DNA of 64,000 nt from Pseudomonas sp. AFG_SD02_1510_Pfu_092 (GCF_003331055.1 NZ_PUQD01000027.1:1-64000), one strand, 5' to 3'; counted from the stretch's first letter, positions 24,908 through 34,051 are shown. Program-made: numbers and translations. Notes: generated by a model not told the origin, from the sequence alone.

Positions 24908-25795
24908 TCAACCGCGACGGCGCAGGGCCTCGATACGGTCTTCCAGCGGTGGGTGGCTCATCAGCAGCCCGGCCAGGCCGTGCTTCAGGCCGCCATTGAT
25001 GCCGAAGGCCTTCATGGTATCGGGCATGTGCACCGGCAGGCCTTGCTCCACGCGCAGGCGCTGCAGGGCACCGATCATCGCTGCGGTCCCGGCCAGCTGC
25101 GCACCGGCCTCGTCGGCGCGGTATTCGCGGCGGCGCGAGAACCACATCACGATCATGCTGGCCAGAATACCCAGGATCAGCTCGGCTACGATGGTCGCCA
25201 CATAGTAGGCAATACCCTGGCCTTCCTCGTTCTTGAAGATGACCTTGTCGACGAAGTTGCCGATGATGCGGGCGAAGAACATCACGAAGGTGTTCACCAC
25301 GCCCTGCACCAGCGCCAGGGTGACCATGTCGCCGTTGGCCACGTGGCCGATCTCGTGGGCCAGCACCGCACGCACTTCATCAGGCGAGAAGCGCTCGAGC
25401 AGGCCCTGGGACACCGCGACCAGCGCGTCGTTGCGGTTCCAGCCGGTGGCGAAGGCATTGGCCTCGTACGCGGGGAAGATACCCACCTCGGGCATCTTGA
25501 TGCCCGCTTCACGGGACAGCTCTTCGACCGTCTGCAACAGCCACTGCTCGTGGCGGGTGCGCGGCTGGCTGATGATCTGGGTGCCAGTGGTCATCTTCGC
25601 CATCCACTTGGAGATGAACAGCGAGACGAGGGAGCCGGCAAAGCCGAACACGGCGCAGAACACCAGCAGGCTGCTGAGGTTCAGGTCGACCCCGTTGGCG
25701 GCCATGAACCCGTTGAAACCGAACAGGCTCAGGGTAATGCTTGCAACCAGCACCACCGCAAGGTTGGTGGCTACAAACAAAAGAATGCGCATCAT
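24908..25795 (-). CDS. htpX: membrane zinc metalloprotease HtpX
   Basis: 295 aa inner-membrane protease. Two N-terminal helices and two more around the active site. The zinc motif is HEIGH at residues 147-151, and the third ligand is a Glu in the later [10 protein letters not shown] block. It degrades misfolded membrane proteins, together with FtsH. It has the standard M48B length and starts [14 protein letters not shown]. The upstream gap is unusually long and filled with repeats. Confidence 0.96.
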   Translation of the reverse strand: MMRILLFVATNLAVVLVASITLSLFGFNGFMAANGVDLNLSSLLVFCAVFGFAGSLVSLFISKWMAKMTTGTQIISQPRTRHEQWLLQTVEELSREAGIKMPEVGIFPAYEANAFATGWNRNDALVAVSQGLLERFSPDEVRAVLAHEIGHVANGDMVTLALVQGVVNTFVMFFARIIGNFVDKVIFKNEEGQGIAYYVATIVAELILGILASMIVMWFSRRREYRADEAGAQLAGTAAMIGALQRLRVEQGLPVHMPDTMKAFGINGGLKHGLAGLLMSHPPLEDRIEALRRRG

Positions 25796-26103
25796 GGTTG
25801 TTACGTTCTCCTGACGGATGAGTTGTCGCTTACTGCGGGGTATATAAGGCGCCGGCCGTGCCGATTCAATCGGGCGACTATTTCAAACTGTGTACGGCGG
25901 AGTATGGCAGAGGATGACGCGCGGGCTGTGGGATAGAGCGTTGCAGGATGTAAGAAACATCCTGTGGGATTTCGCGGCTGCTTTGCAGCCCATCGCCGGC
26001 AAGCCAGCGCCCACAGGTGCCCCACAATCTTCAGGCCTGTGGTGGTCCTGTGGGAGCCAGCTCCAACAGGGCCCCCACAACCTTCAGGCCTATGGAAATC
26101 CTG

Positions 26104-26276
26104 TGGGAGCAACTGTCTTGATCAATTTCCAAAAACTGGCGCGATCCCTGTGGGAGCGGCCGTGGCCGCGAACACCGGCGCAGCCGGTGCCATCCCTCGC
26201 GTCGCCTGCTTCGCGGGTGAACCCGCTCCCACATGGGGCTGCGTATGCCTCGGGCTTACGCTGAAACCTGTGGGAG
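26104..26276 (+). repeat. 173-base composite repeat, copy 2
   Basis: Matches the reverse complement of 17241-17413 end to end without gaps and with about a dozen mismatches. Differences cluster in the REP loop (GGTGAACC here, GGCTTGCC there) and in a 9-base stretch after GTGCCATCC. The two copies are 8.7 kb apart in opposite orientation. Confidence 0.85.
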
Positions 26277-26389
26277 CGGCTTTAGCCGCGAACACCGGCG
26301 CAGCCGGTGCCATCCACCACATCGTCTGCTTCGCGGGCTTGCCCGCTCCCACATGGGCTGCGTATGCCTCGGGCTTGCGCTGAAACCTG
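26151..26389 (+). repeat. tandem duplication of a ~120-base REP-spacer unit
   Basis: 26151-26270 (120 bases) and 26271-26389 (119 bases) are direct repeats. Each runs from TGGGAGCGGC through CACCGGCGCAGCCGGTG, a REP core and the CTGCGTATGCCTCGGGCTT spacer to CTGAAACCTG. The copies differ mainly inside the REP stems (CGTGG versus TTTAG) and by compensating loop changes. Confidence 0.85.
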
Positions 26390-26422
26390 TGGGAGCTGGC
26401 TTGCCGGCGATGAGGCCGGTAC

Positions 26423-27634
26423 TTACTGCGAATAAGTCCGCAGGAAGTTGCCGATCCGGCCGATCGCCGCTTCCAGGTCATCCACCCGCGGCAAGGTCAC
26501 CACGCGGAAGTGGTCCGGCCATGGCCAGTTGAATGCCGTCCCCTGAACGATCAGCAGCTTCTCCGCCAGCAGCAGGTCGAGGGCGAACTTCTCGTCGTTG
26601 AGGATCGGGCATACCTTTGGGTCGATCCGCGGAAACGCATACAGCGCCCCCATCGGCTTCACGCAGCTCACGCCCGGGATGTCGTTGAGCAGCTCGTAGG
26701 TGCGGTTGCGCTGTTCCAGCAGGCGGCCCGGCGGCAGGACCAGGTCGTTGATGCTCTGGTAGCCGCCCAGCGCGGTCTGGATCGCATGCTGGGCCGGCAC
26801 GTTGGCGCACAGGCGCATGTTGGCCAGCATGTCGATGCCTTCGATGTAGCTCTGCGCGTGGTGCTTGGGCCCGGAGATGATCAGCCAGCCGGAACGGAAG
26901 CCCGCCACCCGGTACGACTTGGACAGGCCGTTGAAGGTCAGGCACAGCAGGTCGGGCGCCAGCGAGGCGGTGCTGATGTGCACGGCTTCGTCGTACAGGA
27001 TCTTGTCGTAGATCTCGTCGGAGAACACCACCAGGTTGTGCTGGCGGGCCAGTTCCAGCATGCCCAGCAGCAGTTCCCGGGAGTACACCGCGCCGGTCGG
27101 GTTGTTCGGGTTGATGATCACCAGCGCCTTGGTGTTCGGGGTGATCTTGGCCTTGATGTCGTCAAGGTCGGGGAACCAGTCGGCCTGCTCGTCGCACAGG
27201 TAGTGCACCGGCTTGCCGCCGGCCAGGCTGACTGCGGCGGTCCACAGCGGGTAGTCGGGCGCCGGGATCAGCACTTCGTCGCCGTTGTTGAGCAGCGCCT
27301 GCATCGACATGACGATCAGCTCGGACACACCATTGCCCAGGTAGATGTCTTCGATGGTGACGCCTTCGATTTCCTTCTGCTGGCAGTACTGCATCACCGC
27401 CTTGCGCGCACTGAACAGGCCCTTGGAGTCGCTGTAACCCTGGGCGGTGGGCAGGTTGCGGATCACATCCTGGAGAATTTCGTCAGGCGCCTCGAAGCCA
27501 AACGGCGCCGGGTTGCCGATGTTCAGCTTGAGGATGCGATGGCCTTCCTCTTCCAGGCGTTTGGCGTGCTTGAGCACTGGGCCGCGAATGTCGTAGCAGA
27601 CATTGGCGAGCTTGTTCGATTTGCTGAACTGCAT
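26423..27634 (-). CDS. alaA: PLP-dependent aminotransferase (AlaA-like)
   Basis: 403 aa, cytoplasmic, fold type I. It starts MQFSKSNKLANVCYDIRGPV, which matches the E. coli AlaA family of glutamate-pyruvate aminotransferases. The PLP lysine lies in FNGLSKSYRVAGFR, with NPNNPTGAVYS (Asn/Tyr side of the pocket) and the C-terminal carboxylate Arg in HFRVVTLP. It probably makes alanine from pyruvate and glutamate. It is divergent from msrB. Confidence 0.85.
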   Translation of the reverse strand: MQFSKSNKLANVCYDIRGPVLKHAKRLEEEGHRILKLNIGNPAPFGFEAPDEILQDVIRNLPTAQGYSDSKGLFSARKAVMQYCQQKEIEGVTIEDIYLGNGVSELIVMSMQALLNNGDEVLIPAPDYPLWTAAVSLAGGKPVHYLCDEQADWFPDLDDIKAKITPNTKALVIINPNNPTGAVYSRELLLGMLELARQHNLVVFSDEIYDKILYDEAVHISTASLAPDLLCLTFNGLSKSYRVAGFRSGWLIISGPKHHAQSYIEGIDMLANMRLCANVPAQHAIQTALGGYQSINDLVLPPGRLLEQRNRTYELLNDIPGVSCVKPMGALYAFPRIDPKVCPILNDEKFALDLLLAEKLLIVQGTAFNWPWPDHFRVVTLPRVDDLEAAIGRIGNFLRTYSQ

Positions 27635-27801
27635 GATGGGATCCCGATTGAGAAAACGCGCTGCGCCCCGCCGAAAGGTTTGAAAGGGCAGGAAGCGGGT
27701 GCCAGACTGAACGCCTGGCACACGAAGCCAACTAATATACGTGCCACCCGCGCCCCGGAAAAGACGGTGCGCGGTGAAATTCAGCCTGTCGAGGTTTCTA
27801 C

Positions 27802-28197
27802 ATGCAAAAGATCGAGAAAACCCTGGAACAGTGGCGGTCGATGCTTGACCCCGAGCAGTACCAGGTATGCCGCCTCAAGGGCACCGAGCGGCCGTTCAGT
27901 GGCAAGTACAACAGCGAGCGCCGCGACGGCATCTACCATTGCATCTGCTGCGGCCTGGCGCTGTTCGATGCGCAGACCAAGTTCGATTCCGGTTGCGGCT
28001 GGCCGAGCTTCTACGCGCCCATCGAGGACAGCGCGATGATCGAGATCCGCGACACTTCCCACGGCATGATCCGCACCGAGGTCACTTGTGCCCGCTGCGA
28101 TGCGCACCTGGGCCATGTGTTCCCCGACGGCCCGCCACCGACCGGCCTGCGCTACTGCATCAATTCGGTGTGCATCGACCTGCGCCCGCGCGACTGA
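27802..28197 (+). CDS. msrB: methionine-R-sulfoxide reductase MsrB
   Basis: 131 aa, cytoplasmic. It reduces the R form of methionine sulfoxide in proteins. Zinc is held by Cys47/Cys50 (CICC) and Cys96/Cys99 (CARC). The catalytic Cys is 119 (RYCINS). GCGWPSFY is the substrate pocket. GAGG lies 7 bases before the ATG. It is followed after 13 bases by gpx, so the two form an oxidative-repair operon. Confidence 0.97.
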   Translation: MQKIEKTLEQWRSMLDPEQYQVCRLKGTERPFSGKYNSERRDGIYHCICCGLALFDAQTKFDSGCGWPSFYAPIEDSAMIEIRDTSHGMIRTEVTCARCDAHLGHVFPDGPPPTGLRYCINSVCIDLRPRD

Positions 28198-28210
28198 CCG
28201 GAGCCTGACC

Positions 28211-28699
28211 ATGGCTGGATCGATGCTGGACATTCCCTGCGTGACCCTGGGCGGCGAGCACAAGAAGCTCGGCGACTTCCCGGGCAAGGCGCTGCTGGTG
28301 GTCAATACCGCCAGCCAGTGTGGCTTTACCCCGCAGTACAAGGGCCTGGAGCAATTGTGGCAGGCCTACCGCGCGCGTGGCCTGGTGGTGCTGGGTTTCC
28401 CCTGCAACCAGTTCGGCAAGCAGGAGCCGGGTGATGCGCGGGAGATTGCGCACTTCTGCGAGCGCAATTTCGGCGTGAGCTTTCCGCTGTTCCGCAAGGT
28501 CGAGGTCAACGGCCCCGGCAGCCACCCGCTGTTCGTCGAACTCAAGCAGCGTGCCCCGGGCATTCTGGGCAGCCAGAAGATCAAGTGGAACTTCACCAAG
28601 TTCCTGATCGACCCGGCCAGCGGCCAGGTGACGCGCTACGCCCCCACCACCAAGCCGCAGGCGCTGGAAGCGGACATTGAGCGCCTGCTCAGCCGTTGA
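28211..28699 (+). CDS. gpx: glutathione peroxidase family thiol peroxidase
   Basis: 162 aa, cytoplasmic. Peroxidatic Cys37 in NTASQCGFT, with partners Gln (FPCNQFGKQEPG) and Trp/Asn (KWNFTKFL) of the catalytic tetrad. Cys83 (HFCERNFG) is the expected resolving Cys, so it is probably thioredoxin-dependent. Cys replaces the selenocysteine of animal enzymes. Same operon as msrB. Its last 11 bases overlap the end of the convergent sagS gene. An in-frame ATG four codons in (MLDIPCV) is an alternative start. Confidence 0.93.
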   Translation: MAGSMLDIPCVTLGGEHKKLGDFPGKALLVVNTASQCGFTPQYKGLEQLWQAYRARGLVVLGFPCNQFGKQEPGDAREIAHFCERNFGVSFPLFRKVEVNGPGSHPLFVELKQRAPGILGSQKIKWNFTKFLIDPASGQVTRYAPTTKPQALEADIERLLSR

Positions 28700-31004
28700 C
28701 CGGCACCCAGTGCTCGACCAGCGCCAGCAGTTCTTCGCGGCGGAACGGCTTGGCCAGGTAGTCGTTCATGCCCGCAGCCCGGCAGCGCTCGCGCTCTTCG
28801 GGCATGGCGTTGGCGGTGAGCGCGACGATCGGCAGGTTCGGCCAGCGGCCGCTCTGGCGGATGCGTCGGCTGGCCTCGTAGCCGTCCATCACCGGCATGT
28901 TGCAGTCCATCAGCACCAGGTCGAATTCTTGCTGTTCCAGTAGCTCCAGGGCCTCGGCGCCCTGGGTGGCCAGCTGCACCTGGCAGCCGAGCTTGGCCAG
29001 CATGCCTTTGGCCACCAGCTGGTTCACCGGGTTGTCTTCCACCAGCAAAATGCGCGCGCGGCCTGCCTCCAGGGTCAGGGCCGGGCTGGCCAGCGGGTGT
29101 TCCGGCTCGTGGCCCTGCAGGGTGCGGCGCAGGGTCTGGTACAGGGCGTTGCGCGCCAGCGGCCGGGCCAGCTGGTGCAGGGGGGCGAGGGCGACCGACT
29201 GCTCGCTCGGCAGGAAGTTGCCGTAGGCGGTCACCAGCAGGATCGGTGTTTTCAGCACCGGTCGCAGTGCGAACAGCTGCTCGAGGTTATCGGTGATCAG
29301 CAGGTCGATGGCGGCAGCATCCAGCGTGGCGCCGCTGTCATGCCGCTGGTAGCTCAGGCCCCACGCTGGCAACAGGTCCTGCAACAGTTCGTCGAGGCCG
29401 CTGCCGCTCGCGCTCAGCGCTGCCACGCGCCCGTGCAGCGGCGCCGGCGGGATCGCTTCGGTGTGCACCGCCAGCGGCAGTTCGGCGCTGAAGCGGCTGC
29501 CAAAGCCCGGTTCCGACTTGATATGCAGGCGCCCCTGCATGGCCTTGCACAGGTTGTGCGTCAGCGTCAGGCCGAGGCCGGTGCCGCCATACTGGCGGGT
29601 GATGCCGGCCCCGGCCTGGGTGAACGGCTGGAAAATCCGCGCCTGGGCGTCTTCGGGGATGCCGATGCCGGTATCGCGCACCTCCAGGCGTACACCGCCG
29701 ACGATGGTCGTCAGGCGCACATCGACGCGGCCGAAGCGGGTGAATTTGAGGGCGTTGGACAGCAGGTTGCTGACGATCTGCCGTACCCGCGTGGGGTCGC
29801 CGAGCACACTGCTGGGGAAATCGCGGGCGATCAGGCAGGTCAGCTCCACGCTTTGCGCGGTGTTCTGCGACAGCAGGTTGGCGGTGTCCTCGACCATCGA
29901 GCCCATGTCGAACGGAATGCGTTCCAGCTCCAGCTGGCCGGCATCGAACTTGGACAGGTCGAGAATATCGTTGAGCAGTTCCACCAGCACCTTGCCCGAG
30001 TCGTGGGCGATCGCCAGCTGCTGGCGCTGCTCGCTGGGCAGCGGGCTGTCCAGGGCCAGGGCGATCATGCCGAGCATGCCGTTGAGCGGGGTACGGATTT
30101 CGTGGCTCATGTTGGCGAGGAAGGCGGCGCGCGCCTGGGCCATGTCCAGCGCGCGGCGGCGGGCCTGTTCCAGTTCCTGGTTGGACAGGCTCAGGCTGTT
30201 GTTGCTGGCCTTGAGCTCGTTGGTGCGCGCCGAGACGATGTCTTCCAGCTCGTTGAGGTATTGGGTGAGGCGGTTTTCCGCCGTGCGCCGTTGCTCGATT
30301 TCGGTGGCCATGCTGACGAACTGCTGGTTGGCGACTTTCACCAGCACGCCGATCTCGTCATGTTCGTGGCCATGCGGGCAGGTGACGCGGGTTTGCCGCG
30401 GCTTGCGCGGGTCGCTGCCGCTGAGCGCGCCGATCACCGTCACCAGCGGCTTGGTCAGCATCATGTAGAACAACGCCAGGAGGATGCCGGTCAGTACCAG
30501 GCTGCGGGCGAAGCCGTTGAGCAGGGTGATGCCGGCGCGGTCGAGGAAGCGGCTGCCGAAGGCGAAGGTGTCCACCTCCAGGTACAGGGTGCCGAGGTCT
30601 TCATCGGGCATGTGGGTCAGGTACAGGCGTTCCTTGAACTGACGTTGCTCGCCGAACAGGAAGTCGCTCAGTGGCCGGTAGGGGTCTTGCTCGCGTGGGC
30701 GCTCGACGTCGGCCAGTACGGTCTGGTTGTTGTCGACCAGCCGCGCGCGGAACACCGCCGGCGACTCCAGCAAGCCGCGGGTCAGCTCCAGGGCCAGCTC
30801 CGAGTCGATGTTGTAGGCGATGCGCGAGGCCGGGTTGTGGCTGATTTGCAGCAAGGCGCGCACTTCACGGTTGATGGACGCGTCTTCGCTGGCATAATCG
30901 ATGCCGATCTGGATGAGACTGAGCAATGTTCCCAGGATGAAGCCGACCAGGACTGTCAACCGGGCTTGCTTGTATGACAGGCGATTGGTGAACTTGATAT
31001 CCAT
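28689..31004 (-). CDS. sagS: hybrid sensor histidine kinase SagS
   Basis: 771 aa (785 from an upstream in-frame ATG at 31046). TM1 is at about 15-36, followed by a periplasmic sensor domain (about 40-155), TM2 (about 165-182), a HAMP-like linker and a coiled coil (about 240-290). The HisKA box MSHEIRTPLNGM has its phospho-acceptor His at about 301; the ATPase N and G boxes (GIGIPE, GGTGLGL) follow. A degenerate REC-like stretch precedes the real receiver, with Asp at about 700 (LVLMDCNMP). In P. aeruginosa SagS passes phosphate to HptB and controls the motile-sessile switch. There is no Hpt domain here, which fits. Identity rests on domain layout plus gpx-msrB synteny. Confidence 0.85.
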   Translation of the reverse strand: MDIKFTNRLSYKQARLTVLVGFILGTLLSLIQIGIDYASEDASINREVRALLQISHNPASRIAYNIDSELALELTRGLLESPAVFRARLVDNNQTVLADVERPREQDPYRPLSDFLFGEQRQFKERLYLTHMPDEDLGTLYLEVDTFAFGSRFLDRAGITLLNGFARSLVLTGILLALFYMMLTKPLVTVIGALSGSDPRKPRQTRVTCPHGHEHDEIGVLVKVANQQFVSMATEIEQRRTAENRLTQYLNELEDIVSARTNELKASNNSLSLSNQELEQARRRALDMAQARAAFLANMSHEIRTPLNGMLGMIALALDSPLPSEQRQQLAIAHDSGKVLVELLNDILDLSKFDAGQLELERIPFDMGSMVEDTANLLSQNTAQSVELTCLIARDFPSSVLGDPTRVRQIVSNLLSNALKFTRFGRVDVRLTTIVGGVRLEVRDTGIGIPEDAQARIFQPFTQAGAGITRQYGGTGLGLTLTHNLCKAMQGRLHIKSEPGFGSRFSAELPLAVHTEAIPPAPLHGRVAALSASGSGLDELLQDLLPAWGLSYQRHDSGATLDAAAIDLLITDNLEQLFALRPVLKTPILLVTAYGNFLPSEQSVALAPLHQLARPLARNALYQTLRRTLQGHEPEHPLASPALTLEAGRARILLVEDNPVNQLVAKGMLAKLGCQVQLATQGAEALELLEQQEFDLVLMDCNMPVMDGYEASRRIRQSGRWPNLPIVALTANAMPEERERCRAAGMNDYLAKPFRREELLALVEHWVPVNG

Positions 31005-31107
31005 GTGTCCCGAGCCGGTTTCACGTTCCTTGCGCTGCGCAAGCATAGCCGATCAACCCCGGCTACTGGTGGGTCTGTCTGTTCATTTCAGTTGATCGTC
31101 AAGCGGG

Positions 31108-31221
31108 GGCCGCTTTGTGGCCCTTCGCGGGCTCGCCCGCTCCCACAGGTTTATCACCGCCTGGGGGCTGGCGGTGTACCTGTGGGAGCGGGCAAGCCCG
31201 CGAAGGGGCGCTAAGCGCCCC
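31108..31221. repeat. paired inverted REP elements
   Basis: Facing copies (CCCTTCGCGGGCTCGCCCGCTCC... and ...GGAGCGGGCAAGCCCGCGAAGGG) separated by about 40 bases, flanked by GGCCGCTTTGTGGCC and GGGGCGCTAAGCGCCCC hairpins. Lies between the divergent sagS and DUF815 genes. Confidence 0.85.
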
Positions 31222-31250
31222 CCAAAAAACTGAAATTCGTAGGAGTTGTC

Positions 31251-32141
31251 ATGGACACCCGCTTGATCGCTTTTCTCGACCGCGCCGAATCGGTACTGGC
31301 GCGTCTCGAACCCCTGTTGCCGGCCCAACGCCCGGACATCGACTGGGGCACCACCCTGGCCGCGCGCTGGCAGCGCGACGGCCGCAGCGGCTACCTGCTG
31401 CCGCTGCAGGTCAGCCTGGACATCCGCCTCAGCGACCTGATCGGCGTCGACCAGCAGCGTGACCAGCTGGGCCGCAACACCCACCAGTTCATCAACGGCC
31501 TGCCCGCGAACCACGCCTTGCTGTGGGGCTCGCGCGGTACCGGCAAGTCGTCGCTGGTGCGCGCCCTGCTGGCCGAGCATGCCGCTGCCGGCCTGCGCCT
31601 GATCGAAATCGAACGCGACCACCTGGCCGACCTGCCACGGGTGGTCGAACAGCTGCAGAAGCTGCCGCAACGCTTCATCCTGTTCTGCGACGACCTCTCG
31701 TTCGAAGCCGGGGAGGGCGACTACCGGGTGCTCAAGAGCGTGCTCGACGGCTCGCTGGAGCAGGCCCCGGACAACGTGCTGCTGTACGCCACCTCCAACC
31801 GCCGCCACCTGGTGCCGGAAAAACAGAGCGACAACGAAAACTGGAAGATGGTCGACGGCGAGCTGCACCCCAACGAGGCGGTCGAAGACAAGATTGCCTT
31901 GTCCGACCGTTTTGGCCTGTGGCTGTCGTTCTACCCGTTCAGCCAGGAACACTTCCTCAATGTGGTCGAGCACTGGATCGGCCAGCTGGCACGCCCGGCC
32001 GGCCTGCGCTGGCAGCGTGACGAAGCCCTGGACATCCTCGCCGTGCGCTGGGCCACCGGCCGCGGTAACCGTAATGGCCGCTGTGCCTATCAGTTCGCCC
32101 GCTACTGGGTCGGGCTGCAATTGCTGGAGCAAAGTAAATGA
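31251..32141 (+). CDS. DUF815-family ATPase
   Basis: 296 aa, cytoplasmic, P-loop AAA-type. Walker A is LLWGSRGTGKSSLV near residue 88; Walker B is RFILFCDDLSFE near 145. YATSNRRHLVPEK serves as the sensor 1 region. Conserved in proteobacteria without a defined role. AGGAG lies 5 bases before the ATG. Its stop overlaps the next start (ATGA), so it is translationally coupled to msrC. Confidence 0.87.
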   Translation: MDTRLIAFLDRAESVLARLEPLLPAQRPDIDWGTTLAARWQRDGRSGYLLPLQVSLDIRLSDLIGVDQQRDQLGRNTHQFINGLPANHALLWGSRGTGKSSLVRALLAEHAAAGLRLIEIERDHLADLPRVVEQLQKLPQRFILFCDDLSFEAGEGDYRVLKSVLDGSLEQAPDNVLLYATSNRRHLVPEKQSDNENWKMVDGELHPNEAVEDKIALSDRFGLWLSFYPFSQEHFLNVVEHWIGQLARPAGLRWQRDEALDILAVRWATGRGNRNGRCAYQFARYWVGLQLLEQSK

Positions 32142-32620
32142 TCGACCTCAATGCCAGTGGCGCAGGCCTCGACGGCTACAACCTGCTGGCCGCGCAAGTG
32201 CAGGCGCTGTTTGCCGACGAGCGCGACTTCATCGCCAATGCCGCACAGTTTTCGGCGTTTCTGTACAACCAGGTGGACGACCTGAACTGGGCGGGGTTCT
32301 ACCTCAACCGCAACGAACAGCTGGTGCTCGGCCCGTTCCAGGGCCAGGTGGCGTGCGTACGCATTCCGTTCGGCAAGGGCGTGTGCGGGGCGGCGGCGGC
32401 CACGCGGCAGACCCAGCGGGTGGAGGATGTGCATGCGTTCCCGGGGCACATCGCCTGTGACAGCGCGTCCAACAGCGAGCTGGTGATCCCGCTGGTGAAG
32501 GAGGGCAGGTTGATTGGCGTGCTGGACCTGGACAGCCCGAAGCTCGGGCGTTTCAGTGAGGCGGACCAGGCGGGGCTGGAGCGGTTGGCGGCGATCTTCC
32601 TGGAACTGACTGACTGCTGA
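32138..32620 (+). CDS. msrC: free methionine-R-sulfoxide reductase (GAF domain)
   Basis: 160 aa, a single GAF domain. Cys at 73, 83 and 107 have exactly the spacing of the three redox Cys of E. coli fRMsr (84, 94, 118). They lie in VACVRIPFGKGVCG and HIACDSASNSE. It reduces free L-methionine-R-sulfoxide, so it complements MsrB 4 kb away. Its ATG overlaps the stop of the ATPase gene by ATGA. Confidence 0.93.
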   Translation: MIDLNASGAGLDGYNLLAAQVQALFADERDFIANAAQFSAFLYNQVDDLNWAGFYLNRNEQLVLGPFQGQVACVRIPFGKGVCGAAAATRQTQRVEDVHAFPGHIACDSASNSELVIPLVKEGRLIGVLDLDSPKLGRFSEADQAGLERLAAIFLELTDC

Positions 32621-32629
32621 TTGTTTGTG

Positions 32630-32742
32630 TTGCCTGCACTGGCCTCTTCGCGACTAAAGCCGCTCCCACAGGGAATGCATCAGACTTAAGGGCAATGCGG
32701 CCCTGTGGGAGCGGGCAAGCCCGCGAAGAGGCCGGCACAGGT
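32630..32742. repeat. paired inverted REP elements
   Basis: Facing copies (GGCCTCTTCGCGACTAAAGCCGCT... and ...AGCGGGCAAGCCCGCGAAGAGGCC) about 40 bases apart. The left copy has the CGACTAAAGCC stem variant. Lies between convergent genes. Confidence 0.85.
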
Positions 32743-32749
32743 TAAAGCA

Positions 32750-33517
32750 TCAGTCGTACATCACCTTCTTCTTCCAGGTCTCTTCTTCGTCGGTCTTGAG
32801 CCCCTGGGTCAGTTCGTTCTGCTCGTCCTCCGCCGGCGTCATGCGGTCCATTACCTGGGCGTTGGCACGGGCCAGCAGTTTTTCCAGGTAGGTCAGCTGT
32901 TCTTCATACTGCTTCGGCTCCGGCTGCTTGCGCAGGTACTGCACGCCGCGCTCGAAGGCCAGGCGCGCCTGGCCCGGCTGGTTCTTCTGCAGGGCCTGCT
33001 GGCCGAGGTTGTTGAAGAACTCGATATGCAACAGCACCAGAATATGGCGGATTTCCTTGACCCAGTGCTTGGCCTCGGGGGTGGGCAGGAAGCCTTCCTG
33101 GGCAGCGCGGGTCACCTGATTGTGCAGCGCCTCCAGCAGAAAACGCACATCCTTGGCCTTGATCTCGGTCTGGATCGGGTTGGGCGGGTTGTTCACCGGA
33201 ATCTGCCCGCCCAGGGCAATCAGCCGTTCCAGCTCGGCAATGCGCGTCCTGACCTCGGCATTGTGCTTGTCCAGTGCCAGCTGGCGCTGGTTGAGGTTGA
33301 GCTCCAGGCGCGTCAGCAGCAGCTTCAGGCCCGGCGTCATGAACTGGCCGGGGAAGGTCTCGGTGATTTCGCCACAGCGGCGCAGGCGGTCGGCCAGCTC
33401 GACCTTCATCCGGGCACGCTCGAGCTTGCCGTTCTCGACCACATTGTTGAGGTAGCCGATCACGATCAGCAACGCGATACCCGCCACGATGAGCAGGGTG
33501 ATCAGAAGTGGTGTCAC
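32750..33517 (-). CDS. membrane-anchored coiled-coil protein, unknown function
   Basis: 255 aa. One N-terminal transmembrane helix (about 3-24), then long amphipathic helices rich in Arg, Glu and Leu, with a TPR-like segment near 165-215 (QQALQKNQPGQARLAFERGVQYL). No signal cleavage site. The start is GTG with GAGG 8 bases upstream. Conserved hypothetical in Pseudomonas as far as I recall. It probably faces the cytoplasm or periplasm as a scaffold; no catalytic motif seen. Confidence 0.75.
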   Translation of the reverse strand: MTPLLITLLIVAGIALLIVIGYLNNVVENGKLERARMKVELADRLRRCGEITETFPGQFMTPGLKLLLTRLELNLNQRQLALDKHNAEVRTRIAELERLIALGGQIPVNNPPNPIQTEIKAKDVRFLLEALHNQVTRAAQEGFLPTPEAKHWVKEIRHILVLLHIEFFNNLGQQALQKNQPGQARLAFERGVQYLRKQPEPKQYEEQLTYLEKLLARANAQVMDRMTPAEDEQNELTQGLKTDEEETWKKKVMYD

Positions 33518-33592
33518 CGTTAATGCCTCATTGAAGAAGAATTACAGCCTTGAGTGTAGTGAGTTTGCCAGGGGGCGAACAGCGGCTATATA

Positions 33593-33703
33593 CCTGTGCT
33601 GGCTCTTTCGCGGCTAAAGCCGCTCCCACGGTTACTGCACCGCTCTGAGGCCTTGTACTATCCCTGTGGGAGCGGCTTTAGCCGCGAAGAGGCCAGCACA
33701 GCC
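33593..33703. repeat. paired inverted REP elements in the gap before the tRNA array
   Basis: Facing copies with the TTCGCGGCTAAAGCCGCTCCCAC / GTGGGAGCGGCTTTAGCCGCGAA stems, about 35 bases apart. The rest of the 379-base gap (33518-33896) holds the tRNA promoter; no gene is seen. Confidence 0.85.
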
Positions 33704-33793
33704 ACCCTCATTCATATATATCGGCAACCCGGCCCGCAACTGCACCCCCATCTGCCCGGAAGTCATTGATTTAAATAAATTTCTACAAAGGGG

Positions 33794-33822
33794 TTGACGC
33801 CTGTACCAAGCATCCATAGAAT
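33794..33822 (+). promoter_or_regulatory. sigma70 promoter of the tRNA-Glu/Gly array
   Basis: TTGACG at 33794-33799, a 17-base spacer, TAGAAT at 33817-33822, then a GCGCGCC discriminator typical of stringent-controlled stable RNA genes. An AT-rich stretch (TTTAAATAAATTT) upstream could be an UP element. Confidence 0.85.
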
Positions 33823-33896
33823 GCGCGCCACTTGCAGCGTAAAGCACACAGCGAAACGCGGCAGGGAGTGAAAGCAGGCAGCAATGCCAGCAGCGT

Positions 33897-33972
33897 GTCC
33901 CCTTCGTCTAGTGGCCTAGGACACCGCCCTTTCACGGCGGTAACAGGGGTTCGAGTCCCCTAGGGGACGCCA
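33897..33972 (+). tRNA. tRNA-Glu (anticodon TTC)
   Basis: 76 nt. Acceptor stem GTCCCCT with AGGGGAC, anticodon loop CTTTCAC, T arm GGGG-TTCGAGT-CCCC, CCA encoded. First gene of the array. Confidence 0.96.
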
Positions 33973-33975
33973 AAT

Positions 33976-34051
<76 letters not shown>

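Larger units (their letters stand above)
25796..26422. other. 627-base repeat-filled gap upstream of htpX
   Basis: No gene is supported. The first 130 bases (to about 25930) are unique and must hold the htpX promoter. The rest is a chain of REP-family elements: CCGGCAAGCCAGCGCCCACAG near 25990, GTGGGAGCCAGCTCCAACAG near 26050, then the 173-base composite unit, its partial tandem copy, and a GTGGGAGCTGGCTTGCCGG element next to the aminotransferase stop. Open frames across it are repeat artefacts. Confidence 0.8.

Noticed and set aside
26122-26481. Open frames across the intergenic repeats
   Set aside because: Their translations are the REP elements themselves (AGSPAKQ, GAGKPAK, and so on repeated) and there is no ribosome site.
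28689-31046. SagS read as a general GacS/BarA-type kinase
   Set aside because: No C-terminal Hpt domain, and the gpx-msrB synteny fits sagS better.
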